From: Sclerodactyla briareus
Taxonomy: Eukaryota > Echinodermata > Holothuroidea > Dendrochirotida > Sclerodactylidae
Reading direction: 5' to 3'
NCBI GenBank assembly: GCA_026419785.1
Contig: JAODTK010000632.1
Location: 339,501-403,500, forward strand
Length of the DNA stretch: 64,000 nucleotides
The notes beneath the pieces are model-generated. The model had not been told where the DNA came from. It did no database searches and saw only the letters and a program-made list of their open reading frames with translations. The position numbers and the translations under genes were made by a program. Below, in pieces: positions 1 through 11,989 of the stretch. Position 1 is the stretch's first letter; each line of letters begins with the position of its first letter.

Positions 1-244
1 GGCTAGTTGGGTAATCTCTTAGTGGAAGGGTGGGAACTAGGGGATCAGTTTCCACTACTAAAAGGATTGTGAATAGTGTAAATAGTCTACGCAGGGGTAC
101 TAGGCTGGGCTACAATACCATTAGTGATAGACAAGTTAGCAAGCTGTCTTTCTCTGCGCTAATGTTCAGAGTATCCGGAGTTCCGGATTTTGGTCTAGGA
201 ACGCATGCCTGACTTAGCTGGAATTACAGAGTCCCGGCTCAATA

Positions 245-720
245 GTGTAATTTTCAACAGCTGAAGGTTACGTTCCAGGCTATGTTGTTTATAGGCAAGA
301 TCGGAAACACACTCTTCGTGGCATTGGGGGTAGGAGTTGTGTTGTATGTGAGGTCTGACATTGAATAACATTGAGAAGACAGATATTAGTGTTAGTTACG
401 TCAATGCTGTTTGGTGTGAAATGTTTAGATTCCAGATATTTATTAGTCGGTGTTGTATACCGTTCTCCCAACAACCTTTACCCTTACCATGATATTTCAG
501 ATTTATTTCTGAGTGGTGACACAGATTTCATGGATATGTAGAGAGTTTAGGTGATCTTGGTGCAAGTGATCAGAATTGTATACCTTTCGATGTGTCTTGT
601 TCTGTCAATTTTTTTTTTTTTTTGATTTTTTAAAGCGCGTTGAGCCTCGTTCTGTGTTTCTCGAGGGCGATGTGGATGGCATTTCTGAGTTCATGTAGAT
701 TGGTTTAAATCGGTAGAAGG
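245..720 (+). pseudogene. LINE endonuclease domain (APE-type), decayed
   Basis: Plus-strand readings across frames give short stretches typical of LINE apurinic endonucleases: GYVPGYVVYRQDR near 260-310, a RGIGG-type glycine stretch and YVRSDIE near 320-365, then VVYR and SPN near 450-470. In these enzymes this order belongs to the domain that nicks target DNA. It is broken by frameshifts and by the poly-T run near 609-623. The catalytic residues cannot all be located. It lies just upstream of the linker and RT of the same element. Confidence 0.55.
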
Positions 721-949
721 ATCAGATGCTTTTGACCCATGGTAGAGTTCCATTGATAAAGTTAATGAGTAAATGAAAACTTACTTTCCTGGAAAGAGCG
801 TCGCACTGAGAACAGAAGGCCTTGTTGGATGAAAACGGGTTTTTCTGACACTTGAACGTGAGAGACATCTTTGGCGACTTCATGGTTCTACTGGTTCCTT
901 TTTCTAATTTAGATCGGTGCAAAATTTCAGAAGAACTCGTCCAAAGTTA

Positions 950-1617
950 GGCGTGCTGTAAACTCGATTTTGAGGGACAAATTGCTTCTATATAAAGACA
1001 ATCCCAGTGCTTTTGCTCTTAAGCCATGGGGAGGACGCAGAAAATTAAGAACAGCATTAGTCCATTGTTAGTTCCGATTCGGCTAATACAACCAGCGATA
1101 GTCAGAGATAAACAGGAGATGGCTAGCGTTCTTGATAAATAATTTTCGTCAGTAATCACCCAGGAGAACTGGATAATTTCCGTGACAACGTGGTTGATGT
1201 GCTTCACAATAGTACTGGTAATATAGTAATATAGTATGTTCGCCTGATGTTATGAAGGTGAAACTGCAGATGCTCGAATGTGGTAAAGCTCCTGATTCGG
1301 ACCGAGTTTACCCCTTCTCATTGGAATCTTACGCCGACTCATTTTCAATGAAACCTTGAAAGGGGTTCCCAGCATCGTTTTAGCTGGTTAAAATCATTCG
1401 TGTTTGACTAATCTCTCAGAATGTATGGAAGATGTAACTAGTAAAGTTGATGAAACCAGTGTTGTCAATATAACTTAGAAAAGGCTTTTGACTATACCCC
1501 ATGTCTCATAGGGTATAGCGTCTCATGCTCAAATTGAAATTGCAATGTGGGGAATGTTCTTAAGTGGATTCTCAATAGAGAACAATGCATTGTCAATCAG
1601 TGGGCGTTCGTCTCCCT
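950..1617 (+). pseudogene. LINE linker and reverse transcriptase, N-terminal half
   Basis: Visible pieces are a linker resembling the usual region before the RT (QEMASVLDK with FSSVITQEN near 1110-1165), the fingers motif ECGKAPDSDRVYP near 1275-1311 (families usually have GKAPGPDG), and RT motif A EKAFDYTP at 1478-1501 with its catalytic aspartate. The reading stops at the nested LINE at 1623 and continues near 4237. Several in-frame stops show it is a pseudogene. Confidence 0.7.
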
Positions 1618-1622
1618 AGATG

Positions 1623-2092
1623 GATAGATGGATAAAAGATAGATAGATAGATAATTATCCAGCCAAACGTATAAAAATACAATGGAAATTGGGCGATGGC
1701 AAGAAACTGTGTACAAACATGAAACGAGTAAAGAAAGATATAAGAAATATACAGGAACAATGAACAGAGCAGGAGGATTTGAACACCTAAAACTATAAAA
1801 GGAACTCAACAGTAAATGCATTACCGGTTGACTAGGAAAAATATCCACTAAATACTGACACTTATAAAATGTGAAAGACGCATCAAGACTGATGTATAAG
1901 AAACCAATCAAAAAGTCTAAAATTCCATTGAAGGGAGGCAGAGCACAAAATAACGTGCATGGGCTGCATTATAAAACCTAGCGGCAAATGGATAAAAACT
2001 GTTCATGAGTTTCTGAGAACCTCTAAAAGTTTTCAGTTTTACACCGCAAGTCAAGAACTGGAATTACTGTGCGGCTGGGTGGGAAACATCTT
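1623..2092 (-). other. LINE 3' UTR and tetranucleotide tail
   Basis: Between the RT stop region and the GATA tail no coding similarity is visible. The open minus-strand reading across 1597-1911 includes the simple-sequence tail and is not a gene. The tail type matches the plus-strand LINE fragment ending at 6993, so the two probably belong to one family. Confidence 0.55.
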
Positions 2093-3867
2093 TCAGAATT
2101 TTGCTGGTGCGTTGTAAGGCCCGATCCGATAGAGAGAATAGAGGGAGGGCAAGGGCAGAGCAATTATACGTTCTGAAGTCTCAATGACAGATTGCAATCT
2201 CCTAATGTCAATCTGAGTAGTGCGATCAAACCAAGCTAAAATGTTAGTAGTTAAAACGCTGTCAATGATAGAACGATAAAGTTGACTAAAATGGCTCTGG
2301 TGACCCAATAAGATTCGAGTGCTCTTAGAAAGAACAATCGTTGGCGTCCTTTCTTTAGGATCTCATTAGTGTTTGCCACCCATGATAAATTATTCATAAC
2401 GTGTGTAACCAAAGTTTTTATGGTTTTGACCTGTTCAACCACAGTTTCAATAATAATGAGAGGGTCCTTAGGATTCTGATTTCGCCTGAAGTCCACCACT
2501 AGTTCTTTAGTTTTGTTCACATTCAGGGCCAGGTTATTAGTGATGCACCACACCACCAGTCTGTTCACTTAATCGCGGTAAGCCATCTCGTCGTTGTTGA
2601 TAATCAATCCTGTCACCGTGGTGTCGTCAGCAAATTTGATCATACGAGTCTCCTGGTTGGCGGTAATACAGTCGTAGGTAAAAAGCGAGTACGAAAGGGG
2701 CGATAGGACACATCCCTGCGGGGTGCCCGTACTAAGAACAAAACGCGTTGGAAAAAGTGAAAATTTGTACCTACTCGAACAATTTGTTTTTGATTAAGGA
2801 GGAAGTCCAAAATCCAATCGCAAAAAGAGGCAGGAAAATGGAGATAATCCAGCAGTTGAGATGCAGTCGGGAAGAAACAATGATATTGAAAGCAGAACTG
2901 TAGTCAACGACAGAGGGACAAAAACGGGCATAGGAACTTTTCCTTTCTAAGTGAACCGATGTTTCATGCATCCATATAGAAATGGCATCTTCTACGGACT
3001 TGTTTTGACGATAGGCGAATTGCATTTGGTCGAAGTTAGCTGGTAAGAGAGTTTTCAAGAAATTGAGAATGAATCGTTCGAATATTTTCATTGGTACCGA
3101 TGTGAGAGCTACAGGTCGATAGTCATTTAACATGAAATGCTGCTCTTTTTTGGAATCGGAATTACTAGCGCGTCCTTGAACGACCATGATTGTAGCGACC
3201 AATTAAAGATATACGAATATACATATGCGAGTTGATCGGCGCATGTCTTCAGTAATTTCGGATTAATACCGTCAGGCCCAGCCGCTTTACGCACGTTCAA
3301 TCGCTGGAAGTTCCGTTCCACTGATGACTCATCGATAACAAATGGCGCGGAAATGTTAGTAGGTGCACTTGGTGAGAAAGGTTGATCGGTGTTGGCTTTG
3401 TCAAACCTTGCATAAAATTCGTTAGCTTATCTGGTAGTGTATTGTCTCCATTGTCCGTCGCCCCTTTCCTGCCTTTGTAATGCGTGATCAATCCAATATT
3501 GTCCCAAACCTCACGCGAATTAGCGTTCTGAAAACTTCGTTCAATGCGTTCTCTTTGTGCGCTCTTTGCGTTCTTGATGGCTTTTCGAAGATCCGATTTA
3601 GCATGGCGAAACAATTGAGGATTAGGTCGCTCTCGACCGATATGCTCTGTCTTTTGCTTTGATTTTATCTCTGATGGACTTGTCGCACCACGGTGTGTTG
3701 TTCGGGTAATCAGTGACAATCTTTTCAGGGATACAGAGGTCCTGACAAAATCTTATGTAATGCGTCACGGTGTCTGTGAATGTATGCAGATCATTTCCAT
3801 TTCTAAAAATATTCCAGTCCGTAATGTAAAAACGCCTTGTAGCGTATCCATGGCTATCGGGGACCAT
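2093..3867 (-). pseudogene. LINE linker, reverse transcriptase and thumb region
   Basis: Read on the minus strand, the linker is at 3297-3867. RT pieces follow: RKAAGPDGINPKLLKTCA (3127-3321), DYRPVALTSVPMKIFERF and QFAYRQNKSVEDA (2771-3202), motif A DYSSAFN, a TGTPQGCVLSPL stretch near 2700-2740, motif C FADDT at about 2621-2634, then LNVNKTKELVVDFR and a thumb region ending near 2093. The enzyme copies element RNA at the nicked target. At least four frame breaks interrupt it. The motif style is that of L2/Rex1 elements found in fish and many invertebrates. Confidence 0.8.
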
Positions 3868-4231
3868 ACCTTGACAGTTCTTTCTTGGAGGCTTTTGTTG
3901 CTTGAGCTTCTGTTTGTAAACAGAAGCTCAACAACATAAGAAGAATTGTAGCATGGTCAAAATTCCCAAGATTAGCTCGCAGGACGGCTTTGTATACGTT
4001 TTTCAGTTTACAATAACAGTGATCCAGGGTTGCATTGTCACGCGTTGGGCAGGTAACACAATGCCTAAATTCTGGCATTGAGCTCCGTAGATTTGCACGG
4101 TTGACGTCCCCCGCAACAATGGAAAGCGTATTGGGGTCCGCATTCTCGTAGTCTGAAATGACATTGCGAAGACTCTGAAGTGCCAATTTGGTATCCGCAC
4201 GTGGGTGTATATAGGCAGCTGTCATAGTCAC
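3854..4231 (-). pseudogene. LINE endonuclease domain, 5'-truncated
   Basis: A 125-codon open stretch reads from the element's truncated 5' end. It contains AAYIHPRADTKLAL, the endonuclease signature GDVNRANL (families usually have GDFN), a CVTCPTRDNATLDHCY segment and GNFDHATI (usually SDH). These belong to the nuclease that nicks target DNA for target-primed reverse transcription in L2/Rex1/CR1-type elements. The first part of the domain is missing and the final His/Asp environment is altered. It overlaps the linker pieces downstream in other frames. Confidence 0.7.
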
Positions 4232-4236
4232 AGATG

Positions 4237-5005
4237 AAAAATCCCGTGGTAGTCACTAGTGGTGCTCCCCAAGGATCAGTACTTTTCTGGCGTATATTGA
4301 CGATCTTATCTTCGAAAGAAGATGTTGCAATTGTTCAAAGAGATCTTGATATAATCTCCGAATGTCTTTTGATTGGCAAAAGTTTTTCAATGCAGATAAT
4401 TGCAATGTTATGCACAATCGCAACGCTTCCTTTGAGTAGAATGGCCGTAATGTTAATCAGGTGAGTTCTTCAGAAATTGATCCGGGGTTGATTTTTATTC
4501 TTCTTTTAACCCTCTAAGCAGTGTACTGAAGCTGCGAGGAAAGGTAATTAGATTTTTGGCGTGATTAGACGTCACTTCATTTTCCTTGATGAAGACATAG
4601 ATGTCGGGCTGTTTAGGCAACTGTTAAGAGCTCACCTGGAGAGTTCCGACGAGTATTGAGTCCTTATTCCACGAAAGATAGGCAGGTAACTGAAAACGTT
4701 CACCGGAGGGCTACTAGATTGATGCACTGTATTTGAAAAAGACCTTACGAGGAAACATTAAGGCGTCTGGGTCTGACTTCAGTGGAGCTGCGACGAATTC
4801 GAGGCGATTTGATTTAGGTTTTTTAAAATGTTCATGAATGAAAGGGCCTTTCCTTTCACTTTTTCTCTCGATTCATTTTTTCAAGGATTGAGGGCGAATC
4901 CTTTAGGCATCTTGGCTATTCTTCTCTTTGGGATGTTGTGGTTTCAGGATCTTCATGAGGATTTAGCCTTCATGACCCTTTTTCACTGATTCAAACTAAA
5001 CTACT
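4237..5005 (+). pseudogene. LINE reverse transcriptase, C-terminal half
   Basis: This resumes the outer LINE after the nested insertion. TSGAPQGSVL lies at about 4255-4284. Near 4700-4815 come HRRATRLM and PYEETLRRLGLTSVELRRIR, the classic thumb-side block of CR1/Jockey RTs, followed by GDLI. The YADD motif region between them is degraded. In-frame stops and shifts occur throughout. It abuts copy A of the duplication at about 5005. Confidence 0.75.
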
Positions 5006-6061
5006 ATACATGCCACCAACATTTAAAAATAGACACTCCGCAACCAAAACTGGATGATTTTAAACAACAGTTTTGAAAATGGAATGCTTATATTTGCTTT
5101 GAATGAAGCGCCGTGGTAAGTAGGCCTATGTCACTTTTGAGGGCTCTGAGGAGTGTGGCAGTTCAAATATTCTTATATTGAAGCAAAGGTTCAGAATAAG
5201 GTGCTTCAGACTTAACAGACGGTGGTCATGATTTTCAATCGAGCGGCGGCATATTTTGACTACAATTAGGACGGATGTGGGATTCGACCGACCCAAAACA
5301 CGAAGTACAGTGGGTGTTCGGATTCCTGCATGAACGAACTTTTGTTTCATACGAGATAATAAGTATGCAAGATACGAAAATGCATCCAAAGGGTATCTAT
5401 ACGAACAGAAGGCCACAATTGATCAGCCCGAAACTTAAAAAGTTGTGTGAAATATTCATTTGAACAATCCCATAGCCAGCTCTGAAATCTGTACATGTAT
5501 ATGCACTGTAACAATGTTAATGAGAATCTATACAAGAGCCAGGGTTCAGGGGAACAGTCCCCCGCTCTTCCCAGGAGTACATTACTGACACGAATACCTA
5601 ACAAAAAATGACACTTTGTATAGAAGAGCATGAACACGAGACACAGTGAGTGTTGAAAAAGTACACTATGGATACTGCGCCATTTTGATTTCCACAGTCG
5701 CATACAATTCTAACGCATGCAATCTTGTATGTTATATGTATACACGATGATTTTTAGGTACACATCAGTTGCTTTTCTCAGTAGTCATACCTCCTGCCGG
5801 CATCCACAAACACTGTGTATCGCCAAACACTTTCTTGCTCACCTCAAATTTGCACAACATATTAGAGCAATCAGTCCGTAGTTTACACAATATAACTGTT
5901 GCAAATACAAAATGACTGCAATGGCGTAGTGAGGTTTGATGGAATAACATACACCAAAAAATTGTCCGCACATGAGCATGCCATAGGGAAATACACAGAG
6001 CAGTAGGTAATAGCTTCCTCACCAGAGCTGACGGAACTTCAGTGAACTTGTTCAGCACAGG

Positions 6062-6910
6062 TTTTGGCCCCATTTTTATTTATAATATACACGTCTGACA
6101 TTCGTTTACTTCTACTCATCCTTCCTGTTCTATTGTGAAACATGCAGACGACACTGCGTTAGTGGATCGATGTTTAATGAAGATGAATCCACGTACTTAT
6201 CTCAAATAAATAGGTTCGTGGATTATTGTGAACAGAAACATTTGCAACAAAATTTCGAAAACAAAAGAGATGATCATCGATTTTAGAAGCGATCACTGTG
6301 TCACCTATGACCCAGTTTCCATTAACAGAGAGGTATGATCAACGATGATGAGCTGCAATAGAAGGATCATGTTCACTACGTTGAAAAAGGCTGAAACCCG
6401 TCTGTACTGCTCACGTAAACGGATATTTTTAATGTTATTCCAGACTTGCTATCTTTTATGACTCAGTTATCTGTTCAGTCTTGACATACTGTGTTGCCTG
6501 TTGGACTGGTAACTGTGACAAATCTCACGTGAAAATAATTGATGACATTATCAGTCGTGCAGGCAAGAGTGTTACTGGAGGTCTGCCAAGTCCTAACTCG
6601 GTCTATGAGTGTTGGATGCTAACAGATTTTGAAATCACTGTGGGATGATCCGCGTCATCCACTTTATTGCCAAATTGATGAACGTCTCATCTCTCGTAGT
6701 GGAAGACTGAGGGATGTATGCCTCGTACTAACAGATAACTTTCTTCATTTATAGGTAATGCAGTTAGGTTTCACAATGCAGATTTTACCAGGTATTTCAA
6801 CTCCCTACCCACCAGCTCTTACTATTTTACATTTCTTCAACTGTTTTACGCGTATACCTTGCGTGTTACCTTAAGCCCATTTGTTATTTCAAACTGACTA
6901 TCTATCTATC

Positions 6911-6983
<73 letters not shown>

Positions 6984-6993
6984 GTCTATCTAT
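6062..6993 (+). mobile_element. L2/Rex1-like LINE fragment with tetranucleotide tail
   Basis: A 5'-truncated LINE begins in the RT at an APFLFIIYTSD-like reading (near 6068), followed by motif C KHADDTALV at about 6138-6164, then NRFVDYCEQK and EMIIDFRSDH segments near 6210-6290, and thumb-region pieces to about 6830. It ends in a CTAT tetranucleotide tract at about 6896-6993. Frameshifts break it. It is absent from duplication copy B at the matching place, so it arrived after the duplication or was lost from B. Confidence 0.75.
6896..6993 (+). repeat. CTAT microsatellite (LINE tail)
   Basis: About 24 imperfect CTAT units, with a few CTAT to TTAT or TGTC variants, directly follow the LINE reading. 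LINEs of the L2/CR1 group often end in short tandem repeats, so I read this as the element's 3' tail. Confidence 0.85.
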
Positions 6994-8835
6994 TGGAAAT
7001 TTCGGTAAACTGATCAGATGAAATTAGAACTCTCCAATATATTTGCACGATACTACAGGTCAACTTAATCTTATTGAGAAGGCAGGTCTGGCAGCAAACA
7101 AATTAATGAATCAACCGATTTTTAAAGCCCCATCGGTGATAACTGATGAGTGTTCCCTATAACGGTAATAGTGATGCGTGGTTCAACACATGTGCTGTAT
7201 GATCGGAATTTATCAATCGTTACTGATGGGGCTATGGGTATCGGATGAATATAGCCAATATATACACCGATTAGGCTCCATATATTATGGGCCGAAACTT
7301 TATGTGAAAGTTCGAGAAATTCAATTCAACTAGGCGTTCAGATGTCGTGGCATAAATGAATCACAATTGTGCTGTGTGTGAATATTTATTATTAGCCCAT
7401 ATATTCATCTGATAAACAGATATGTCGATATTGATGGTGTCGAAGCATTATTTATTCCAAGATCAGCAGCCATTACCGTGATATTCAAATGGCGTGTGAA
7501 CGCGTGGAAAATATTTTGAATAACCAGTGGAATATTCTTGGCAAGAGTTTCATCTTTGCAACCCCTACGTTGGCGTCAAAGTGCTTCCAGCTAAGGTAGA
7601 CAGTCACGATTACTTGTCCTTACTCATCTGTGAATCAATTCATTGGTTGGAGAACCTAGTTTTTGTTAATTGCATTACGGATGTGAACAGTAACGAGATA
7701 TCCGGGTGAATTAGAGAGGAATTAATATTGCATGCCGGTAATTCCGGCTTGGTACTCTTGGTCTTGCATTCAACTGGGGATTTAGGGTTACAATTAAAGT
7801 ATTAATGTCATACTGAGATATGAATATTGCATGTCGTCAATACGGTGTTATAATTTTAGCCCCTAAACAAAAATAAATCAAGTCTTATAATTCGGAATTA
7901 TGGTAAATTATTTATAAGTTTTGACGAAGAGATCATTATGTCTCCAGTATTCGAGGTTTTTAATTAGGCCGGCCATGAGCAAATTTACTCCGAATTCCAC
8001 ATACCATGGGCAAGATATGGATTTTTTTATCCCGTTCGCTAGACAGTCCATTAACGGTGTTAATGGAGTGTGTAATGCACCACCAACACTACCCCTCCCC
8101 ATCAGAGTGACTGATTCTGTTTTTTGTTGACATCCCATATTTGAAGCTGAATCCGGTGAATAAAATTTAAAAATAACTTCATCCTCCACTCAGATAAATT
8201 CATATAGAAACTTCCAACGATAGGGACTTCCTGCATGTCCACATTTTATTACAGACTGCTAGTGATAGACAACCGATTTTCGAAAAAGGAACGTAAAAAG
8301 GAACGTAAAGTAGTCACGACGGGAAACCAGCCTTCGCCAAAAATCCACAGTGGGGCGTCCACGCTCTTTCAAACTTCAAAATACAACAGGACTGAAAGCG
8401 CAGTAGATAGAGCGATCCGCATCCTCAGAAGTAAACAAAGGCGCCCCAATTAACCTGTTCACTACAGTTGAGGAGTATATACAACCCCCACCCCACACCC
8501 ACCCCCACTCCCACCCCTCATGTAGTGATATAAATACGTCTTATTACAAACTATCGCCGTGAACAGGCCTATTTGAGTAGGTGGAGGTCGACCGAGTGCA
8601 TACTTGCGTACATTCTAAGATACAATCAAATACAATCAAAATCTGGAGAAAGTTATTCCACGTACAGCAATGATCCATTCATAACAAAATCCGCTTTAGC
8701 TTCTCAAGAATCAAAAATGAAGTGATCCATATGAGGATTCAATTACATTACATTTACAAAAATTTGGGTGAATTAAAATAAGACATGCAGTCACGGCGCT
8801 TTGACTCTGCGTGAAGCGAACCCTTTCACAGATAT

Positions 8836-8875
8836 ACGTTGTTGTTATGGTGTTGTTGTTGTTGTTGTTGTTGTT

Positions 8876-8906
<31 letters not shown>
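8836..8906 (+). repeat. GTT triplet run followed by poly-T
   Basis: About nine GTT units run into a poly-T tract of roughly 30 bases. Matching flanks in copy B (near 34802-34815) lack this block, so it is an expansion or insertion private to copy A. The short ORFs over it on both strands are artefacts of the low-complexity sequence. Confidence 0.85.
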
Positions 8907-8908
<2 letters not shown>

Positions 8909-9189
8909 GTCCTACGGGACCAGAAATCGAATTAAGCCTTGGGAGACTGCAACGTGTCGGACAATAGTTGCCAGCGTTATCACCTTCATGCATTGGCCGG
9001 TTTTGCAACTAATGATAGAAATTAGACGCTATCTTTATCGGAATTACCTGTTCTAGTAGGCTATACGCTGAACATACAATACATGAGTCAGGACGCGTGT
9101 GTCAGGCACGCAAGAATACTCTTCTGAAAGCACAACCTGATCAACAGTATTAGTGGCGCCTGCAAACAGTTTTTGAATTGTCACCGTTC

Positions 9190-9430
9190 GATAACATGGC
9201 TGAGAGCGATAGCATGATTAGCACAGGTCAAAGGCGTTACCATGGTCAAGGGGCATGGTTAACATGTTGTCATGGTAGAAGGGGATTAAGCATGGTTAAC
9301 ATAGGTCGAGAGCAATAGCATGGTCGTGGGCGTTATCATGGTCGAGGGCGCTTGCGTGGCAAACATAGGTTGGGAACATTAGCATGGTTGAATGCGTTAG
9401 CATGATCGAGGGCTTCGCATGGTAAACATA
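9190..9430 (+). repeat. Degenerate ~25-bp minisatellite, copy A
   Basis: A decayed tandem repeat is built on GCATGGTTAACATAGGTCGA-like units (short variants GCATGGTCGAGGGCGTTA). About nine to ten units are discernible. The same repeat lies in copy B at 36130-36460, so it predates the duplication. Confidence 0.7.
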
Positions 9431-10913
9431 GCTCGACGAAGCAACTATGTAGAGTTTGCTGTTGGAACCCAATAATCAAAACATATTTGGAATCGACAGT
9501 TCTCTGAGAGTGGGTGATATCAAACGATTTCATACGAAGAAGCAGAACTATGTATTCACCTCTATGATAAGTTGATTAACTGATTTGCGGGGTGTATCTG
9601 GACCTCATGTAACAATATGTACTTTTCTACATGAATTTTATTTTAATTCAAAATTAAATGCAAATTTGTTGATTTATAATCAGACAGTGTAGATTAATAA
9701 AAAATACACACCCACCTATTTATCTGAGGAAAAATAAATGGCATATCATTACCAGTGTACAACAATGTTCGGATTTCCCAATGAGTAGTTCGATCTTTGG
9801 TGATGAAATTGTCATGGCATGCATCGGAACTACCTGAGTAACTTGATTGTACTTATGGCGACTTCATTCGCCATGAATACCAATTGTCCGTTACTATCTG
9901 TAGTACCTCATCAGACCGAGCGTGTAATTATGTCACGACCTGTGTCTAAGAATCTACTATTAGGTCGGTGGGGTTCGATCCTATATCGGACGGGCAAATT
10001 GTCGTCTCCGTCCCAGTCCATCTCGCGTTTTATGAGACTTGTGGCCGTTTATGTTATCACATACTGTGGAAGTTTTCCATTCCTTCCTTCATTCTGGCAC
10101 ACAATAGGCATTTTGCGATGTTCCTACTCCCGTTCATTTTTTAACATTTTTTTAACATGGATATCAACTTTTCTACAGAAAGTCATTCGCAGTACTTCGA
10201 GTTAATAGGAGTGAAAAATTATGCATACGTTATTCGCAGTAATCTACGTTAAGGACGGCAAGCACTTCTCAGAGAAAAAGTAACATTATTAGTGTCCTCT
10301 GGCGGCAGAAACTGCATTCAGGCGAAATATACGTCATCGTTTGCATATTCTCGAGCACATTCACAAACACGATAAAGTTCTAGTTTTATGATGAGAAGAA
10401 AAACACAGTCAGCCCCTCGAGCAAAGTGTTGCTTTCGGATGGAACGAGATTTTTTTTCTTTAATTGACTTAACAACTCGTAAGGATGAATCACTCGCTCG
10501 ACGACTTGAAAGAGGCTTGATCAGCAATCCATCTGTACAGATTTCGTACAGATGTTTAACCTTTTACCTTGCGCACAGACAAGCGAGAAAAATATCCTGT
10601 AGTTTTGTTCTCTTTTCGACTTGCTATTAATATTTTTGCCTCATGGGAAACGAACGTTGTCCATGACGGGGTTGGTTTCATCGCAAATCAGTTTTCTCGG
10701 GTATTACAGGAAACAATATGGACTCTCGAATTCCGAGTACAAAAATTTGGTGTACAGTTGTAATCTTTACTTAACATTTCTATACCTTTGGGTGTTTTGA
10801 TGACCACCGCGAGAAACAAAACCGTTATATCTCCAATTTTCTCTTGAAGAGTTCGTACTCACAGCAATTATGTTATTCTCAACAATTAACTCGAGGTACG
10901 AACGGCATTATCG

Positions 10914-11186
10914 TTAAATGGCCAAACTCTGAGGCTGTATCGCAACTGGATAAGCACTTATCTCTTGTGTCATTGCGCTATGACCATCCGCTTCCCATGA
11001 AATAACAGCACAACCCAACCACTCGAGAAGACGACCACGGCATGAAACCGTCGGGCATTCCGTTTTAACAGCCTCAATGAGACAAGTGAGGCGCTCGCAA
11101 GGAGAGCGACAATACAGCAAATGATACCTCCCGCTCGAATCGTCAAGGGACTTTAGGACCGAAGGGCCGAATTCTATTATCGCCAT
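10914..11186 (-). other. Unassigned 90-codon open frame
   Basis: An uninterrupted minus-strand reading of 90 codons in a less AT-rich patch of copy A. The predicted peptide has several cysteines (SPCERLTCLIEAVKTECPTV) and no domain I recognise. Its block (about 10770-11310) has no partner in copy B, so it may be an insertion or a segment lost from B. It could equally be chance; no convincing splice sites frame it. Confidence 0.2.
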
Positions 11187-11989
11187 CCTGACATCGAAAA
11201 TATTCTTTCTGAAATAAACGGTAGGAAGGGTATCTAGTCATTTCGATATGGCTTCGCAGTACTCGGACAAATAAGCAGGGGCACATTAAGGTACGCAATT
11301 AGAAAGAAATTGAGAAAGAGTACTCACCTGTATCACGAAGTTGACTGAAGAATGTTTGGAGCATCGGTCCACTGTCGGGATCTTGACATAAATATTTGGT
11401 ATTCAGCATTTGATCGAGAAGTTGGAATGTCAGTTATGCTTTGTACATGTGCTGTCAATACTGATTGGATGCCGAAGGTGCTGATTCTCTACTATGTTGG
11501 TAGTATATAACGAATCGAAAAACTCACATTCTCCACTGCGGTACATTGTACTTGAATCTGTACACATCAGGTGCATATACCGGCTTCGTTTCTTATTATC
11601 CCATCAACTAATGAGCCATTTGTTCCAGATAGACCGTTGTACGTTGTAGACCTCCACCCTGAAGTAGGGGAAACTAAATCAGAACAAAAGAGACAAAATT
11701 GCACCACAAGGTTCAGGACAAAAAGAGCATTCGCAGATAATATCTCAAACGTAATGAATCTGTTAAAATAATTGTCTTTTGGTCGTAAGTGTCCTATATG
11801 GTATGTACTCATTGCAGTTGTTAACAGTTCTATTCCACGCACAAGATATGCCTTCTTCCCTAAAAAAACGAACTTAGTGTCTCAACTAACTGATTTCGTA
11901 AACCAACATTCCTCTAGCTCTTTAAACGTCTACAGTTTCAAATAACCGTGCTTGTGTTCAATACCCACCGACCAAACTCGGCTTCGAAA

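Larger units (their letters stand above)
1623..4231 (-). mobile_element. L2/Rex1-like LINE nested in the outer LINE
   Basis: A minus-strand non-LTR element with endonuclease (high coordinates), linker, RT, 3' UTR and a terminal tetranucleotide tail seen on the plus strand as GATA repeats near 1623-1653. The pentamer AGATG occurs at 1618-1622 and again at 4232-4236, directly flanking the element, and fits a short target-site duplication. The 5' end lies within the endonuclease domain, so the copy is 5'-truncated, as is normal for LINEs. The flanking plus-strand RT reading becomes continuous if this block is removed, which supports the boundaries. Confidence 0.75.
1..5005 (+). mobile_element. 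CR1/Jockey-like LINE, split by a nested LINE
   Basis: This non-LTR retrotransposon starts at or before the window edge. Its pieces lie in order on the plus strand: an endonuclease domain, a linker, the first half of a reverse transcriptase, then after the nested insertion the second half with the C-terminal thumb region. The two halves join logically: the reading before 1617 leads into the PQG-motif reading that resumes near 4246. All pieces carry stops and frameshifts, so the copy is dead. The clade (CR1 versus Jockey/Rex-like) is judged from motif style only. The 3' end near 5005 is set by where duplication copy A begins, since no clear tail is visible. Confidence 0.75.
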
